A DNA stretch of 64,000 nucleotides from Oceanibium sediminis (GTDB taxonomy: Bacteria > Pseudomonadota > Alphaproteobacteria > Rhodobacterales > Rhodobacteraceae): positions 496,001 to 560,000 of the forward strand of contig NZ_QGNX01000002.1 of the NCBI RefSeq assembly GCF_003265325.1. Reading direction: 5' to 3'. The position numbers and the translations under genes are program-made. Position 1 is the stretch's first letter; each line of letters begins with the position of its first letter. Positions 9,441 to 17,870 of this stretch are shown here, one piece after another. The notes under the pieces are model-generated. The model saw nothing but the letters and a program-made list of their open reading frames with translations, did no database searches and was not told the DNA's origin.

Positions 9441-9474
9441 CCGGGGGCGCATCGCGACAGCGATGCGCCCCCGG
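9441..9474. terminator. Perfect 15-bp hairpin upstream of lysC
   Basis: Bases 9441-9455 and 9460-9474 are perfect reverse complements (CCGGGGGCGCATCGC and its partner) around a 4-nt GACA loop. This is the strongest hairpin I found in the window. It lies 119 bp before lysC and about 105 bp after the previous stop. Without a T-run it could be a Rho-assisted terminator or mRNA end-protecting structure, or a repeat-associated element. Confidence 0.5.
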
Positions 9475-9593
9475 CGGCGGGAGTGCTCCCGGGGCCATGA
9501 CCGCCCCATTTTGCGCGGATCAACCGCATTTCCCTTGCAGCACAGGTTGCAGCCGCCTAAACCACGCCGCGACACAAGTGGCGGAGCCTGCCC

Positions 9594-10823
9594 ATGCCCC
9601 GGCTGGTAATGAAATTTGGCGGCACTTCGGTGGCCGACCTGGACCGAATCCGAAACGCGGCCGCGCGCATCAAGCGCGAGGTCGACGCCGGCTATGACGT
9701 GGCCGTTGTCGTCTCGGCGATGTCCGGCAAGACCAATGAACTGGTCGGCTGGGTGCGCGAAAGCGGCGCGCTCTACGACGCGCGCGAATACGACGCCGTC
9801 GTCAGCTCCGGCGAGCAGGTCACCTCGGGGCTGATGGCTCTCACCCTCCAGGCCATGGGGATCGAGGCGCGCAGCTGGCAGGGCTGGCAGGTGCCGGTGC
9901 GCACCACCTCGGCCCATGGCGCGGCCCGGATCGAGGATATCGAGACGCAGAACCTCGACGCGAAATTCTCCGACGGGATGCAGGTCGCCGTGATCGCGGG
10001 CTTCCAGGGCCTGTCGCCGGAAAACCGCATCACCACGCTGGGCCGCGGCGGGTCCGATACGACCGCCGTCGCCTTCGCCGCCGCCCTTGGGGCGGAGCGT
10101 TGCGATATCTACACCGATGTCGACGGCATCTACACCACCGATCCGCGTATCGTGGCCGAAGCCCGCAAGCTGGACCGCATCGCCTACGAAGAGATGCTCG
10201 AACTCGCGTCTCTCGGGGCGAAGGTCCTGCAAACCCGTTCGGTCGAACTCGCGATGCGCTACAAGGTCCGCCTGCAGGTGCTATCCTCCTTCGAGGACAA
10301 GCCCGGCACCCTGGTTTGTGACGAGGAGGAAATCATGGAAAGCAATGTCGTTTCAGGGGTTGCGTTTCAGCGCGACGAAGCCAAGCTGACCCTGATTTCC
10401 GTGGCCGACCGCCCCGGGATCGCCGCGGCGATCTTCGGGCCGCTGGCGGATGCCGGTGTGAACGTGGACATGATCGTCCAGAACATCTCGGAGGAGGGGC
10501 GCACCGACATGACCTTCTCCTGCCCGGTGGACGAGGTGCCCCACGCGCGCAAGGCGCTGGAACAGGCCATGGAGCGGGGCGAGATCAACTACCACGGGCT
10601 GGACGCGGACACCAATGTCGCCAAGGTCTCCATCGTGGGGATCGGCATGCGCTCCCATGCGGGCGTGGCCAAGAAGATGTTCCGCGCGCTGGCCAATGAC
10701 GGGGTGAACATCAAGGTGATCACGACGTCCGAAATCAAGGTTTCCGTGCTGATCGACAGAAAGTATCTGGAGCTTGCGGTCCGGGCACTGCATGATGCCT
10801 TCGATCTGGAGAAGGCAAATTGA
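9594..10823 (+). CDS. lysC: Aspartate kinase
   Basis: A 409-aa enzyme that phosphorylates aspartate, the first step toward lysine, threonine and methionine. The kinase domain (about 1-245) opens with the diagnostic VMKFGGTSVADL and contains SGKTNELV and GRGGSDTTAVA for ATP and aspartate binding. Two C-terminal ACT domains (about 265-405) include VSIVGIGMRSHAGVA and allow allosteric control by end products. Its length fits the monofunctional class, without a homoserine dehydrogenase. The ATG has GGAG seven nt upstream. The ptsP gene follows 12 bp later, an arrangement recurrent in alphaproteobacteria. Confidence 0.96.
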   Translation: MPRLVMKFGGTSVADLDRIRNAAARIKREVDAGYDVAVVVSAMSGKTNELVGWVRESGALYDAREYDAVVSSGEQVTSGLMALTLQAMGIEARSWQGWQVPVRTTSAHGAARIEDIETQNLDAKFSDGMQVAVIAGFQGLSPENRITTLGRGGSDTTAVAFAAALGAERCDIYTDVDGIYTTDPRIVAEARKLDRIAYEEMLELASLGAKVLQTRSVELAMRYKVRLQVLSSFEDKPGTLVCDEEEIMESNVVSGVAFQRDEAKLTLISVADRPGIAAAIFGPLADAGVNVDMIVQNISEEGRTDMTFSCPVDEVPHARKALEQAMERGEINYHGLDADTNVAKVSIVGIGMRSHAGVAKKMFRALANDGVNIKVITTSEIKVSVLIDRKYLELAVRALHDAFDLEKAN

Positions 10824-10835
10824 CAGGCTCCCGGA

Positions 10836-13094
10836 ATGGTGAAGACCCAGGCGGTTGAAAGCCGCGTCCTGCTCAAGCGCCTGCGTGACACGCTGGCCGA
10901 AGCCGGCGAAGGCCAGGAACGGCTGGACCGGATAACCGAGCTTGTGTCGGTCTCTCTGGCCGCGGAAGTCTGTTCGATCTACCTGCGCCGTCCCGATGAC
11001 ACGCTTGAGCTGTGCGCCACCACCGGTCTGAACCCCACCGCGGTGCACCAGACGCGGATGCGCGTGCGCGAGGGGCTGGTCGGGCGCATCGCCGAAACCG
11101 CCGAGCCGGTCGCCACCGACGACGCCCCCCATACCCGCGGCTTCCAGTACCGCCCCGAAACCGGCGAAGAGATCTACGCCTCCTTCATGGGGGTGCCGAT
11201 CCAGCGCCTCGGTGAAGTGCTGGGCGTACTGGTGATCCAGAACCAGGATCCCCGCGAATACACCGAGGACGAGGTCCACGGGCTTGAAGTCGTCGCGATG
11301 GTCATCGCCGAGATGGCCGAGCTCGGCGCCTTTACCGGCAGCGGGCCGCAGGACATGCCGCCGCTGCACCAGCAGCCCTTCTTCGTGCGCGGCGTCATCG
11401 GCCAGGAAGGCGCCGCCGAAGGCGTGGTGCTGACCCATGATCCGCAGATCGTCATCACCAACCCCGTCGCCGACGACCCGTCCGCCGAGCGCGCGCGCCT
11501 GACGGATGCGCTGGAACGCCTGCGGGCGGAGGTGGACGGTATGCTCGACGGTGGCGAACTGGCCGATGCCGGTGAGCATCGCGACGTGCTGAACGCCTGG
11601 CGCATGTTCGCCCATGACCGCGGCTGGGTCCGCCGGATGGAGGCGAGCATCGACGCGGGACTCGCGGCGGAAGTCGCCGTGGAACGCGAGCAATCGGCCA
11701 CCCGCGCCCGCATGGCCCGGATTTCGGACCCTTACCTTCGCGAACGCCTGCACGACTTGGACGACCTGTCCAACCGGCTCCTGCGCCTGCTCACCGGGGG
11801 TGAGCTGATTTCGCATGACGATATCCCCAAGGGCGCGATCCTGATCGCGCGCAACATCGGCCCCGGTGAATTGCTGGACTATGGCCGCCGCCTGTCGGGC
11901 GTGGTGCTGGAGGAAGGCTCCGTCGGGTCGCACGCCGCGATCGTGGCGCGCGCGCTGGCGATCCCCCTGGTGCTCCAGGCCAGCCGCATCACGCGCGAGG
12001 CGGTCAACGGCGACCCGATCCTCGTCGACGGCGACGAAGGCATCGTGCACTTGCGCCCCGAGGAAAACGTGACCGCCGCCTTCCGCGCCAAGATGGAGAT
12101 GCTGGCCGCCGCGCAGGAAGCCTATGTCGGGCTGCGGGATCTACCCGCCGAAACGCTGGACGGCACCCGCGTGTCCCTGCAGATGAACGCCGGGCTGATC
12201 GCCGAGTTGCCCAGCCTCGGACCCTCGGGGGCCGAGGGGGTAGGCCTTTATCGCACCGAACTGGCCTTCCTTTTGCGCCGCACCGTCCCGCGCCGCAGCG
12301 AGCTGGTCGCGCTTTACGGCCGGGTGATGGACAGCGCCGGGGACAAGCCGGTCACCTTCCGCACGCTGGACATCGGCTCCGACAAGGCCTTGCCCTACAT
12401 GAAGCGCCCGGAGGAGCCGAACCCCGCGCTCGGCTGGCGCGCGATCCGCATCGGGCTCGACCGCAAGGGCATCATGGTCTGGCAGTTGCAGGCGCTGCTG
12501 CGCGCCGCCGCCGGGCGGCCGATGCGCATCATGTTCCCCTTCGTCGCCCAGTTCGACGAATTCCGCGCCGCACGGGATATCCTGTGGGACGTCTGCGCCA
12601 AGGAGCGGGCGCGCGGCAACACGGTGCCCACCACGATCGAAGTGGGCGCGATGCTTGAGACCCCCTCGCTCGCATTCGCGCCTGACCAGTTTTTCGCACT
12701 GGCGGATTTCATATCCATCGGGGGGAACGACCTGAAGCAGTTCTTCTTCGCCGCCGACCGCGAGAACGAGTTGGTGCGCCGCCGCTACGACACGCTGAAC
12801 GTAAGCTTCCTGACCTTCATCGAACAGATCGTCGCCCGCTGCGATGCCCTCGGCACCCCTGTCAGCTTCTGCGGAGAGGATGCCGGCCGCCCGGTGGATG
12901 CGCTGGCCTTCACCGCCATGGGGCTGCGCAGCCTGTCCATGCGCCCCGCCTCCATCGGCCCGGTCAAGCGCCTGCTGCGTGCGGTGGACTTGGGTGCCGC
13001 GCGTATCGCGATAGACGAGGCCCGCCGCTCGGGCGAGCAGTCGGTGCGCCCGGCACTGATGAAATGGTTGCAGGAAACCGGCGCGCCGCTCTGA
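10836..13094 (+). CDS. ptsP: Phosphoenolpyruvate-protein phosphotransferase PtsP (EI-Ntr)
   Basis: A 752-aa regulatory Enzyme I that takes phosphate from PEP and passes it to HPr/NPr. A GAF domain (about 15-155) precedes the phosphohistidine domain, where the active-site His366 sits in VGSHAAIVARA. The PEP-binding TIM barrel (about 410-730) contains EGVGLYRTE, TFRTLDIGSDK, IEVGAMLETP and the acidic/Cys motif SFCGEDAG. The GAF domain marks it as the Ntr type, which in relatives responds to nitrogen signals such as glutamine. It is convergent with ptsH (12-bp gap), its likely phosphate acceptor. Confidence 0.95.
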   Translation: MVKTQAVESRVLLKRLRDTLAEAGEGQERLDRITELVSVSLAAEVCSIYLRRPDDTLELCATTGLNPTAVHQTRMRVREGLVGRIAETAEPVATDDAPHTRGFQYRPETGEEIYASFMGVPIQRLGEVLGVLVIQNQDPREYTEDEVHGLEVVAMVIAEMAELGAFTGSGPQDMPPLHQQPFFVRGVIGQEGAAEGVVLTHDPQIVITNPVADDPSAERARLTDALERLRAEVDGMLDGGELADAGEHRDVLNAWRMFAHDRGWVRRMEASIDAGLAAEVAVEREQSATRARMARISDPYLRERLHDLDDLSNRLLRLLTGGELISHDDIPKGAILIARNIGPGELLDYGRRLSGVVLEEGSVGSHAAIVARALAIPLVLQASRITREAVNGDPILVDGDEGIVHLRPEENVTAAFRAKMEMLAAAQEAYVGLRDLPAETLDGTRVSLQMNAGLIAELPSLGPSGAEGVGLYRTELAFLLRRTVPRRSELVALYGRVMDSAGDKPVTFRTLDIGSDKALPYMKRPEEPNPALGWRAIRIGLDRKGIMVWQLQALLRAAAGRPMRIMFPFVAQFDEFRAARDILWDVCAKERARGNTVPTTIEVGAMLETPSLAFAPDQFFALADFISIGGNDLKQFFFAADRENELVRRRYDTLNVSFLTFIEQIVARCDALGTPVSFCGEDAGRPVDALAFTAMGLRSLSMRPASIGPVKRLLRAVDLGAARIAIDEARRSGEQSVRPALMKWLQETGAPL

Positions 13095-13106
13095 CATGCG
13101 GGGCGG

Positions 13107-13376
13107 TTACTTGCCCTCGCCGAACTTGTCCTCGACCAGGGATTTCAGCTCTGCCGCCAGCCGGTCCGCATCAGCGCCCGAGGTTTCGACCTCGATCGAG
13201 GTCCCGTTGGAGGCGGCCAGCATCAGCAGGCCCATGATCGAATCACCCGACACGGACATGCCGTCGCGGCTGACTTCCGCCTCGGCATCGTGGGCTTCCA
13301 CGATCTCGACGAACTTGGCCGAGGCCCGCGCATGCAGGCCCCGCTCGTTCGTGATGTTCAGGGTCATTTTCGGCAT
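13107..13376 (-). CDS. ptsH: Phosphocarrier protein HPr (NPr type)
   Basis: An 89-aa phosphocarrier of the regulatory phosphotransferase chain. His15 in GLHARAS is the residue phosphorylated by Enzyme I, and Ser46 in GDSIMGLL matches the site that HPr kinase uses. The start is the ATG at 13374-13376, which overlaps the TGA of the preceding EIIA gene as ATGA, implying translational coupling. It is the last gene of the chvI-chvG-hprK-rapZ-EIIA-ptsH operon. Confidence 0.95.
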   Translation of the reverse strand: MPKMTLNITNERGLHARASAKFVEIVEAHDAEAEVSRDGMSVSGDSIMGLLMLAASNGTSIEVETSGADADRLAAELKSLVEDKFGEGK

Positions 13377-13789
13377 CAGGCCGACAGTACGCCCGTGCGG
13401 ATGCCGAGTCCGTCGGCACAGTTGATGTACTTTCGCGCCGCATCCAGCGCGCATTGCACGGCGACGTCCAGGGGCTTGTTGCGCGCCTTGGCCAGCTTGA
13501 TCAGCATCGGCAGGTTCACCCCGTAAAGCACCTTGCGGCCCGGCGTATCGCAGGCCGCGATGGCAAGGTTGGAAGGCGTGCCGCCAAACATGTCGGTCAC
13601 CACGGCCACACCGTCGCCGATGTCCACCTCCGCGACAGCAGCGTCGATTTCCGCCTGCTTTTCCGCGCGGGCATCTTCTGCGCCGATGCTGATTGCCCGG
13701 ATTCCCGGGCGCTTACCCACAACGTGTTCCAGGGCCGCCAGATACTCGGTGGCCAGCCCGCCGTGGGCAACTATCACGATCCCGATCAC
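13376..13789 (-). CDS. PTS EIIA component, mannose family (ManX-type)
   Basis: A 137-aa soluble EIIA-Man domain protein. The predicted phospho-site is His9 in IVIVAHGG, and the family motif VVTDMFGGTPSN is present near residue 65-77. No EIIB, EIIC or EIID partner is encoded here, so a regulatory rather than sugar-transport role is likely, as in other alphaproteobacteria. It overlaps both rapZ upstream and ptsH downstream by ATGA. Confidence 0.93.
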   Translation of the reverse strand: MIGIVIVAHGGLATEYLAALEHVVGKRPGIRAISIGAEDARAEKQAEIDAAVAEVDIGDGVAVVTDMFGGTPSNLAIAACDTPGRKVLYGVNLPMLIKLAKARNKPLDVAVQCALDAARKYINCADGLGIRTGVLSA

Positions 13790-14703
13790 ATCTTCACCAC
13801 GTCTTCGAGCACCACCTCCCCAGATGCTTGCTCAAGCTCCCTGTGGCGAATAGACACCCGCCACCCGGCCTGTGCAAGCTGAAAAGCCGCCGCCTCCGCC
13901 ACGCAGACGGAGCGATGCCGCCCCCCCGTGCAACCGAAAGCCAGCGTGAAATACGCCTTGCCTTCTGCCTTGTACGCGGGAAGCAACAGGGTCAACATAT
14001 CCAAAGCCCGATCAAAGAAAGGTGAATACAGCGGATCTTCCCCGACGTAATCCGCTACCGCCGCGTCCAGCCCGGTCAGCGGGCGCAGCGCCGGCGCCCA
14101 GTGCGGGTTCCGCAGGAACCGGCAATCTAGCACCATGTCCGCGCTGCGCGGCGTTCCGCGCTTGAAACTGAAGGACTGCACCGACACCGCCAGGTCCGCC
14201 GCCGACGAGCGTGAGAACCAGCGCCCCACCTCGTCCTTCAGGTCATGGGGCGACATCGCCGAGGTGTCGATCATGATATCCGCACGCCCCACCAACGGCG
14301 CCAGCAAGCGCTGCTCACGCTCGATCCCGGCCAGCGGCGTTTCCTGGGGGGCCAGCGGATGCCGCCGACGCGTTTCGGAATAGCGCTGGAGCAGCTTGTC
14401 GGTGGAACAATCGACATAGACGAGCGAGACGTTCAGCCGCTCATCCGCGCTGAGCCGGTCGAGCACCGCCACCAGCCCCTCGGGGGAAAAGTCGCGCGTG
14501 CGCGGGTCGGTGCCGATCGCCAGCGGGCGTGACGGGGTTTCCCCGACGAACAGGCGCTCCACCAGGCTGAGCGGCAGGTTGTCGATCGCCTCGAAGCCCA
14601 GGTCCTCCAGCGCATGGATCGTCGTGGTCCGCCCGGCACCCGAAGGGCCGGTCACGATGGCCACATCCTGTCGGGCGGCTGAGGGGAGGGGGTCAACTGT
14701 CAT
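13786..14703 (-). CDS. rapZ: RNase adapter protein RapZ
   Basis: A 305-aa nucleotide-binding protein of the RapZ/YvcJ family. The P-loop is VTGPSGAGRTTTI, where Arg-Thr replaces the usual Lys-Ser, an odd change in a GxxGxGK(S/T) motif. It is followed by ALEDLGFEAIDNLP, a family hallmark, and late in the protein by FGCTGGRHRSV, the conserved C-terminal signature. In E. coli the protein guides RNase E to the small RNA GlmZ and binds glucosamine-6-phosphate; whether that holds here is unknown. The ATG at 14703 overlaps hprK by 11 nt. Confidence 0.93.
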   Translation of the reverse strand: MTVDPLPSAARQDVAIVTGPSGAGRTTTIHALEDLGFEAIDNLPLSLVERLFVGETPSRPLAIGTDPRTRDFSPEGLVAVLDRLSADERLNVSLVYVDCSTDKLLQRYSETRRRHPLAPQETPLAGIEREQRLLAPLVGRADIMIDTSAMSPHDLKDEVGRWFSRSSAADLAVSVQSFSFKRGTPRSADMVLDCRFLRNPHWAPALRPLTGLDAAVADYVGEDPLYSPFFDRALDMLTLLLPAYKAEGKAYFTLAFGCTGGRHRSVCVAEAAAFQLAQAGWRVSIRHRELEQASGEVVLEDVVKM

Positions 14704-15154
14704 CGGTCTGTTCGACACCTTGCGCGGGATCCGCGAAAAGCGGGTCCTGTCCCGCACGAAGGAATGCCATGAGTTCCTGCGCCAGATATGGCCTGTTCTT
14801 GCCTCGAATCAACGGCAAGCACCGGCTTGTGATCGTGACCTGCTCAGGGTCCGGCAGGCGCTGGCCCGCCGCCCTGTCCATGTCTGCCACCAGACATATG
14901 ACAGTTTCGGGCACGAAATCCAACCGGGCCAGGCCTATGCCGCGCACCTCTATCATTCCGCGAAGGCGGGGCGGCGCGGTGGCGATCACCGCATCGCCCC
15001 GCCGCGCGACCAGCACGTGATCGTCTGCGACCAGCGTGGCGCCAAGGCCGATCATCTGCACCGCGACCGAGGATTTGCCGCTGCCCGATACTCCGCGCAG
15101 CAGAACCCCGCGCCCGTCCAGCGCCACGCAAGTCGCGTGGAGCCGCTCGCCCAT
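14693..15154 (-). CDS. hprK: HPr kinase/phosphorylase, short alphaproteobacterial form
   Basis: A 153-aa protein corresponding only to the C-terminal catalytic domain of Gram-positive HprK, which is about 310 aa. The P-loop is LRGVSGSGKSS (about 19-29), followed by LVADDHVLV and the family signature IEVRGIGLARLD. It is expected to phosphorylate HPr on Ser46. The short form is normal in alphaproteobacteria, where hprK follows chvG. It overlaps chvG by ATGA and rapZ by 11 nt. Confidence 0.93.
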   Translation of the reverse strand: MGERLHATCVALDGRGVLLRGVSGSGKSSVAVQMIGLGATLVADDHVLVARRGDAVIATAPPRLRGMIEVRGIGLARLDFVPETVICLVADMDRAAGQRLPDPEQVTITSRCLPLIRGKNRPYLAQELMAFLRAGQDPLFADPAQGVEQTDDS

Positions 15155-16866
15155 CAGAGCGGTAACTCGACGACGAAGCGCGCGCCCTTGGGCGGCGTAT
15201 CGCGACCCTTCCCGGCGTCGCGGATGTTCTCTGCCCAGATCTCCCCGCCGTGGGCGACGATGATCTGCCGCGAGATCGCGAGGCCGAGGCCCGAGTGGTT
15301 GCCGAACGCCTCTGCCTCGGGGCGCTGGGAATAGAAACGCTTGAACACGTCCTGCAGGTTGTCATCCGGGATGCCGGGGCCCTCATCCTCGACATAGATG
15401 CGGACGCGGCTGCGCCGCAGCACCTCGGTTCGGATGAGGATCGCATCGCCCTCGCCGGCGAAGCTCAGCGCGTTGGTGATGAGGTTGACGAACACCTGCG
15501 CGAGGCGGCCCTCCATGCCGGTGATCATCAGCGGCTCGGGGATGAGGTCGCCTTTCAGCGTCGCCCCGACCGCCTTCGCCTGCGTCTCGTTATAGGAGAT
15601 CAGGCTCGACAGTTGCTGATGAAGGTCGAAGGAGACCATCTGGTCGCGGACTAGTTCGCTGTCCAGCCGCGAGGCGTTGGAAATGTCGGTCACCAGCCGG
15701 TCCAGCCGGTTCACATCCTGCTTGATGACTTCTGCCAGGCGGGCGCGGTTTTCCTCGGTCTTGGCGTAGGGCATCGTTTCCACCGCCGAGCGCAGCGAGG
15801 TCAGCGGGTTCTTGATCTCATGGGCCACGTCGGCGGCGAAGCTTTCGTTCGCCTCGATCCGGTCGAACAGCGCGGCGGTCATCAGCCGCATGGTGGAGGA
15901 AAGGTAGCCGATCTCGTCCGGGCGGCCGCTCATGTCGGGGATGTTGATCCGCTCGGGGTTCACCTGGCGCGCATTGCGGGTGCCGCCTTCATGCGCGGCC
16001 TCAGACAGGTCGCGCAGGGGGCGCACGATGGTGTTGGCCAGGACGAGGCTGAGGAAGATGGAGGTGATGATCGCCAGCGCGAAAACCTGGAGGATCTGCT
16101 CCCGCTCGGCGCGGATGAAGCTGTCGATATCGCCCGGAATGGTGGAAACCAGCAGCACGCCGACCGCCGGCCCGCCGCCTGACGGCGTGACGGGCAGCGC
16201 GACGGACACCACCTTGTCCCCGGTCAGCGTGCTGGTCTTGGAGATCTGCATCTCGCCCTCGGCCAGCACCCTGCGGATGAGCGGGCGCAATGCCTCAGTC
16301 GTCAGGCTGGCCTGGTTCCCGGGCTGGCGCGCGGCAAAGATCCGGCTGAGCCGGTCCCACGCGCCGGACATGATGGAGATGAACGCGCTCTGGCGCGGCG
16401 TGTCTTCGGGCGTGACCGCATCGATGCCAGCCCCTTCGGCGGCTTGCGTCGTCACGGTCTGCAACACGTCGAGGTCGGTATCGTAAAAAGCGACCCGGCC
16501 GGTGATCACGGGGGCCAGGTTCTGCAACCGCTCGGTGGCCAGGTAGACGCCCACGTCCTCGATATCCTCGGACAGGACGTCGGACAGAAGGTTTGCCTCG
16601 GTCACTAGGGAACGGGTGCGCAGTTCCAGCATCCCGCCCTGGAACTGGTTGAGGTAGAGCACCCCCGCCAGCAGCACGCCAAGCGCGACCAGGTTGAAGG
16701 TGATGATCTTGCGCGATAGCGGTGAGCGGCGTCCGAAGCGGGTCGTCCAGTCCAGCAGATCCTCCGAACCGCGACGCTCGGGCTCGCTTTCCTCGTAGTC
16801 GGGATGCGAGAGGATGATCCTGAACGGTCCTTCGGAGCCTTCCACCTCTGGGCGGCGTCCGAACAC
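15154..16866 (-). CDS. chvG: Sensor histidine kinase ChvG
   Basis: A 570-aa membrane histidine kinase of the ChvG/ExoS family, which responds to acid or envelope signals in rhizobia. A membrane helix near 50-70 and a second near 255-275 bracket a periplasmic sensor domain of about 180 residues. A HAMP region follows, then the phospho-acceptor motif FAADVAHEIKNPL near residue 345 and the ATPase domain with NLITNALSF, DEGPGIPDD and SGLGLAISRQI. The start is a GTG at 16866 with GAGG upstream, 5 bp after the chvI stop. Confidence 0.92.
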   Translation of the reverse strand: MFGRRPEVEGSEGPFRIILSHPDYEESEPERRGSEDLLDWTTRFGRRSPLSRKIITFNLVALGVLLAGVLYLNQFQGGMLELRTRSLVTEANLLSDVLSEDIEDVGVYLATERLQNLAPVITGRVAFYDTDLDVLQTVTTQAAEGAGIDAVTPEDTPRQSAFISIMSGAWDRLSRIFAARQPGNQASLTTEALRPLIRRVLAEGEMQISKTSTLTGDKVVSVALPVTPSGGGPAVGVLLVSTIPGDIDSFIRAEREQILQVFALAIITSIFLSLVLANTIVRPLRDLSEAAHEGGTRNARQVNPERINIPDMSGRPDEIGYLSSTMRLMTAALFDRIEANESFAADVAHEIKNPLTSLRSAVETMPYAKTEENRARLAEVIKQDVNRLDRLVTDISNASRLDSELVRDQMVSFDLHQQLSSLISYNETQAKAVGATLKGDLIPEPLMITGMEGRLAQVFVNLITNALSFAGEGDAILIRTEVLRRSRVRIYVEDEGPGIPDDNLQDVFKRFYSQRPEAEAFGNHSGLGLAISRQIIVAHGGEIWAENIRDAGKGRDTPPKGARFVVELPL

Positions 16867-16871
16867 GGGAT

Positions 16872-17570
16872 TTACGCCTCGTTGTAGCGGTAACCGATGC
16901 CGTAGAGCGTTTCGATCGACGCGAAGTCGTCGTCATGCACCTTGAACTTCTTGCGGATCCGCTTGATGTGGCTGTCGATCGTGCGGTCATCGACATAGAC
17001 CTGGTCGTCGTAGGCGACGTCCAGCAACTGGTCGCGCGACTTCACGAAGCCGGGACGCTGGGCCAGCGCCTGGAGGATCAGGAACTCGGTCACGGTCAGG
17101 GTGATCGACTGGCCCTTCCAGTTCACCGCGTGGCGCAGCGGGTCCATCGTCAGGCTGCCGCGCACCATGGTGTTGGTCTCGCCCTCCACCGGGTCCTTCA
17201 ACGCGTTTTCGCGGCGGCGCAGGATCGTCCGGATCCGCTCCACCAGAAGGCGCTGGGAAAAGGGTTTGCGCATGTAGTCGTCCGCGCCCATGCGCAGGCC
17301 GATCAGCTCGTCGATCTCCTCGTCCTTGGAGGTCAGGAAGATCACCGGCATGTCGGATCGGGTGCGCAACTGGCGCAGTAGTTCCATTCCGTCCATCCTC
17401 GGCATCTTGACGTCGAGAATGGCGAGATCGGGCATTGTCTTTTCGAACGCGCTGAGAGCGGCGACACCGTCGTTGAAGGTGCGTACGGCGTAACCTTCGC
17501 CCTCAAGTACCATGGACACAGACGTAAGGATGTTGCGATCGTCATCCACCAAAGCGATGTTCGCTGACAT
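16872..17570 (-). CDS. chvI: Response regulator ChvI
   Basis: A 232-aa OmpR-family regulator paired with ChvG. The receiver domain has the acidic triad VDDD and phospho-acceptor Asp53 in [13 protein letters not shown]; the C-terminal winged helix includes [11 protein letters not shown] and [14 protein letters not shown]. The last residues, [11 protein letters not shown], match the family strongly. The ATG at 17570 is preceded by GAGGAG. It is divergent from pckA, the conserved alphaproteobacterial arrangement. Confidence 0.95.
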   Translation of the reverse strand: MSANIALVDDDRNILTSVSMVLEGEGYAVRTFNDGVAALSAFEKTMPDLAILDVKMPRMDGMELLRQLRTRSDMPVIFLTSKDEEIDELIGLRMGADDYMRKPFSQRLLVERIRTILRRRENALKDPVEGETNTMVRGSLTMDPLRHAVNWKGQSITLTVTEFLILQALAQRPGFVKSRDQLLDVAYDDQVYVDDRTIDSHIKRIRKKFKVHDDDFASIETLYGIGYRYNEA

Positions 17571-17870
17571 GGCCTGCTCCTCAAATGTCGTTTTGCATGA
17601 CTCTCACATGCATAAACCCAAATACCAAGGGAATGGGGGCGGAATTAGGGCAAGGTGGCCCGATGTGACGCACCCATGACACATATTTTGCCGTGGATTC
17701 CGCCGCTCCGCCGCCCTAAAGAGGCGCTATCGCCGCTGTCATGTCGAGTCAGGGATCGCTGTTCGCCTGACGCCCGGAACTGGCCCTCCGGCCAATATGG
17801 CAGCTTGTTGGGGAGAAGGCCCGCCGCCGAAAAGAATGTGCGCCGGACCGATCAAGGAGCATATGGACCC
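17571..17870. promoter_or_regulatory. Divergent chvI-pckA intergenic region
   Basis: This 300-bp gap must hold promoters for both chvI and pckA. It contains a perfect dyad, TGCATG at 17594-17599 and CATGCA at 17607-17612 with a 7-bp spacer, only 24 bp upstream of chvI. An AAGGAG at 17853-17858 is the likely pckA ribosome-binding site. I see no further gene; the dyad is a candidate operator, with no identified binding protein. Confidence 0.4.

Noticed and set aside
10353-12050. 565-aa minus-strand frame antisense to lysC and ptsP
   Set aside because: The His/Gln/Arg-rich translation has no domain, and the plus-strand genes carry full family motifs.
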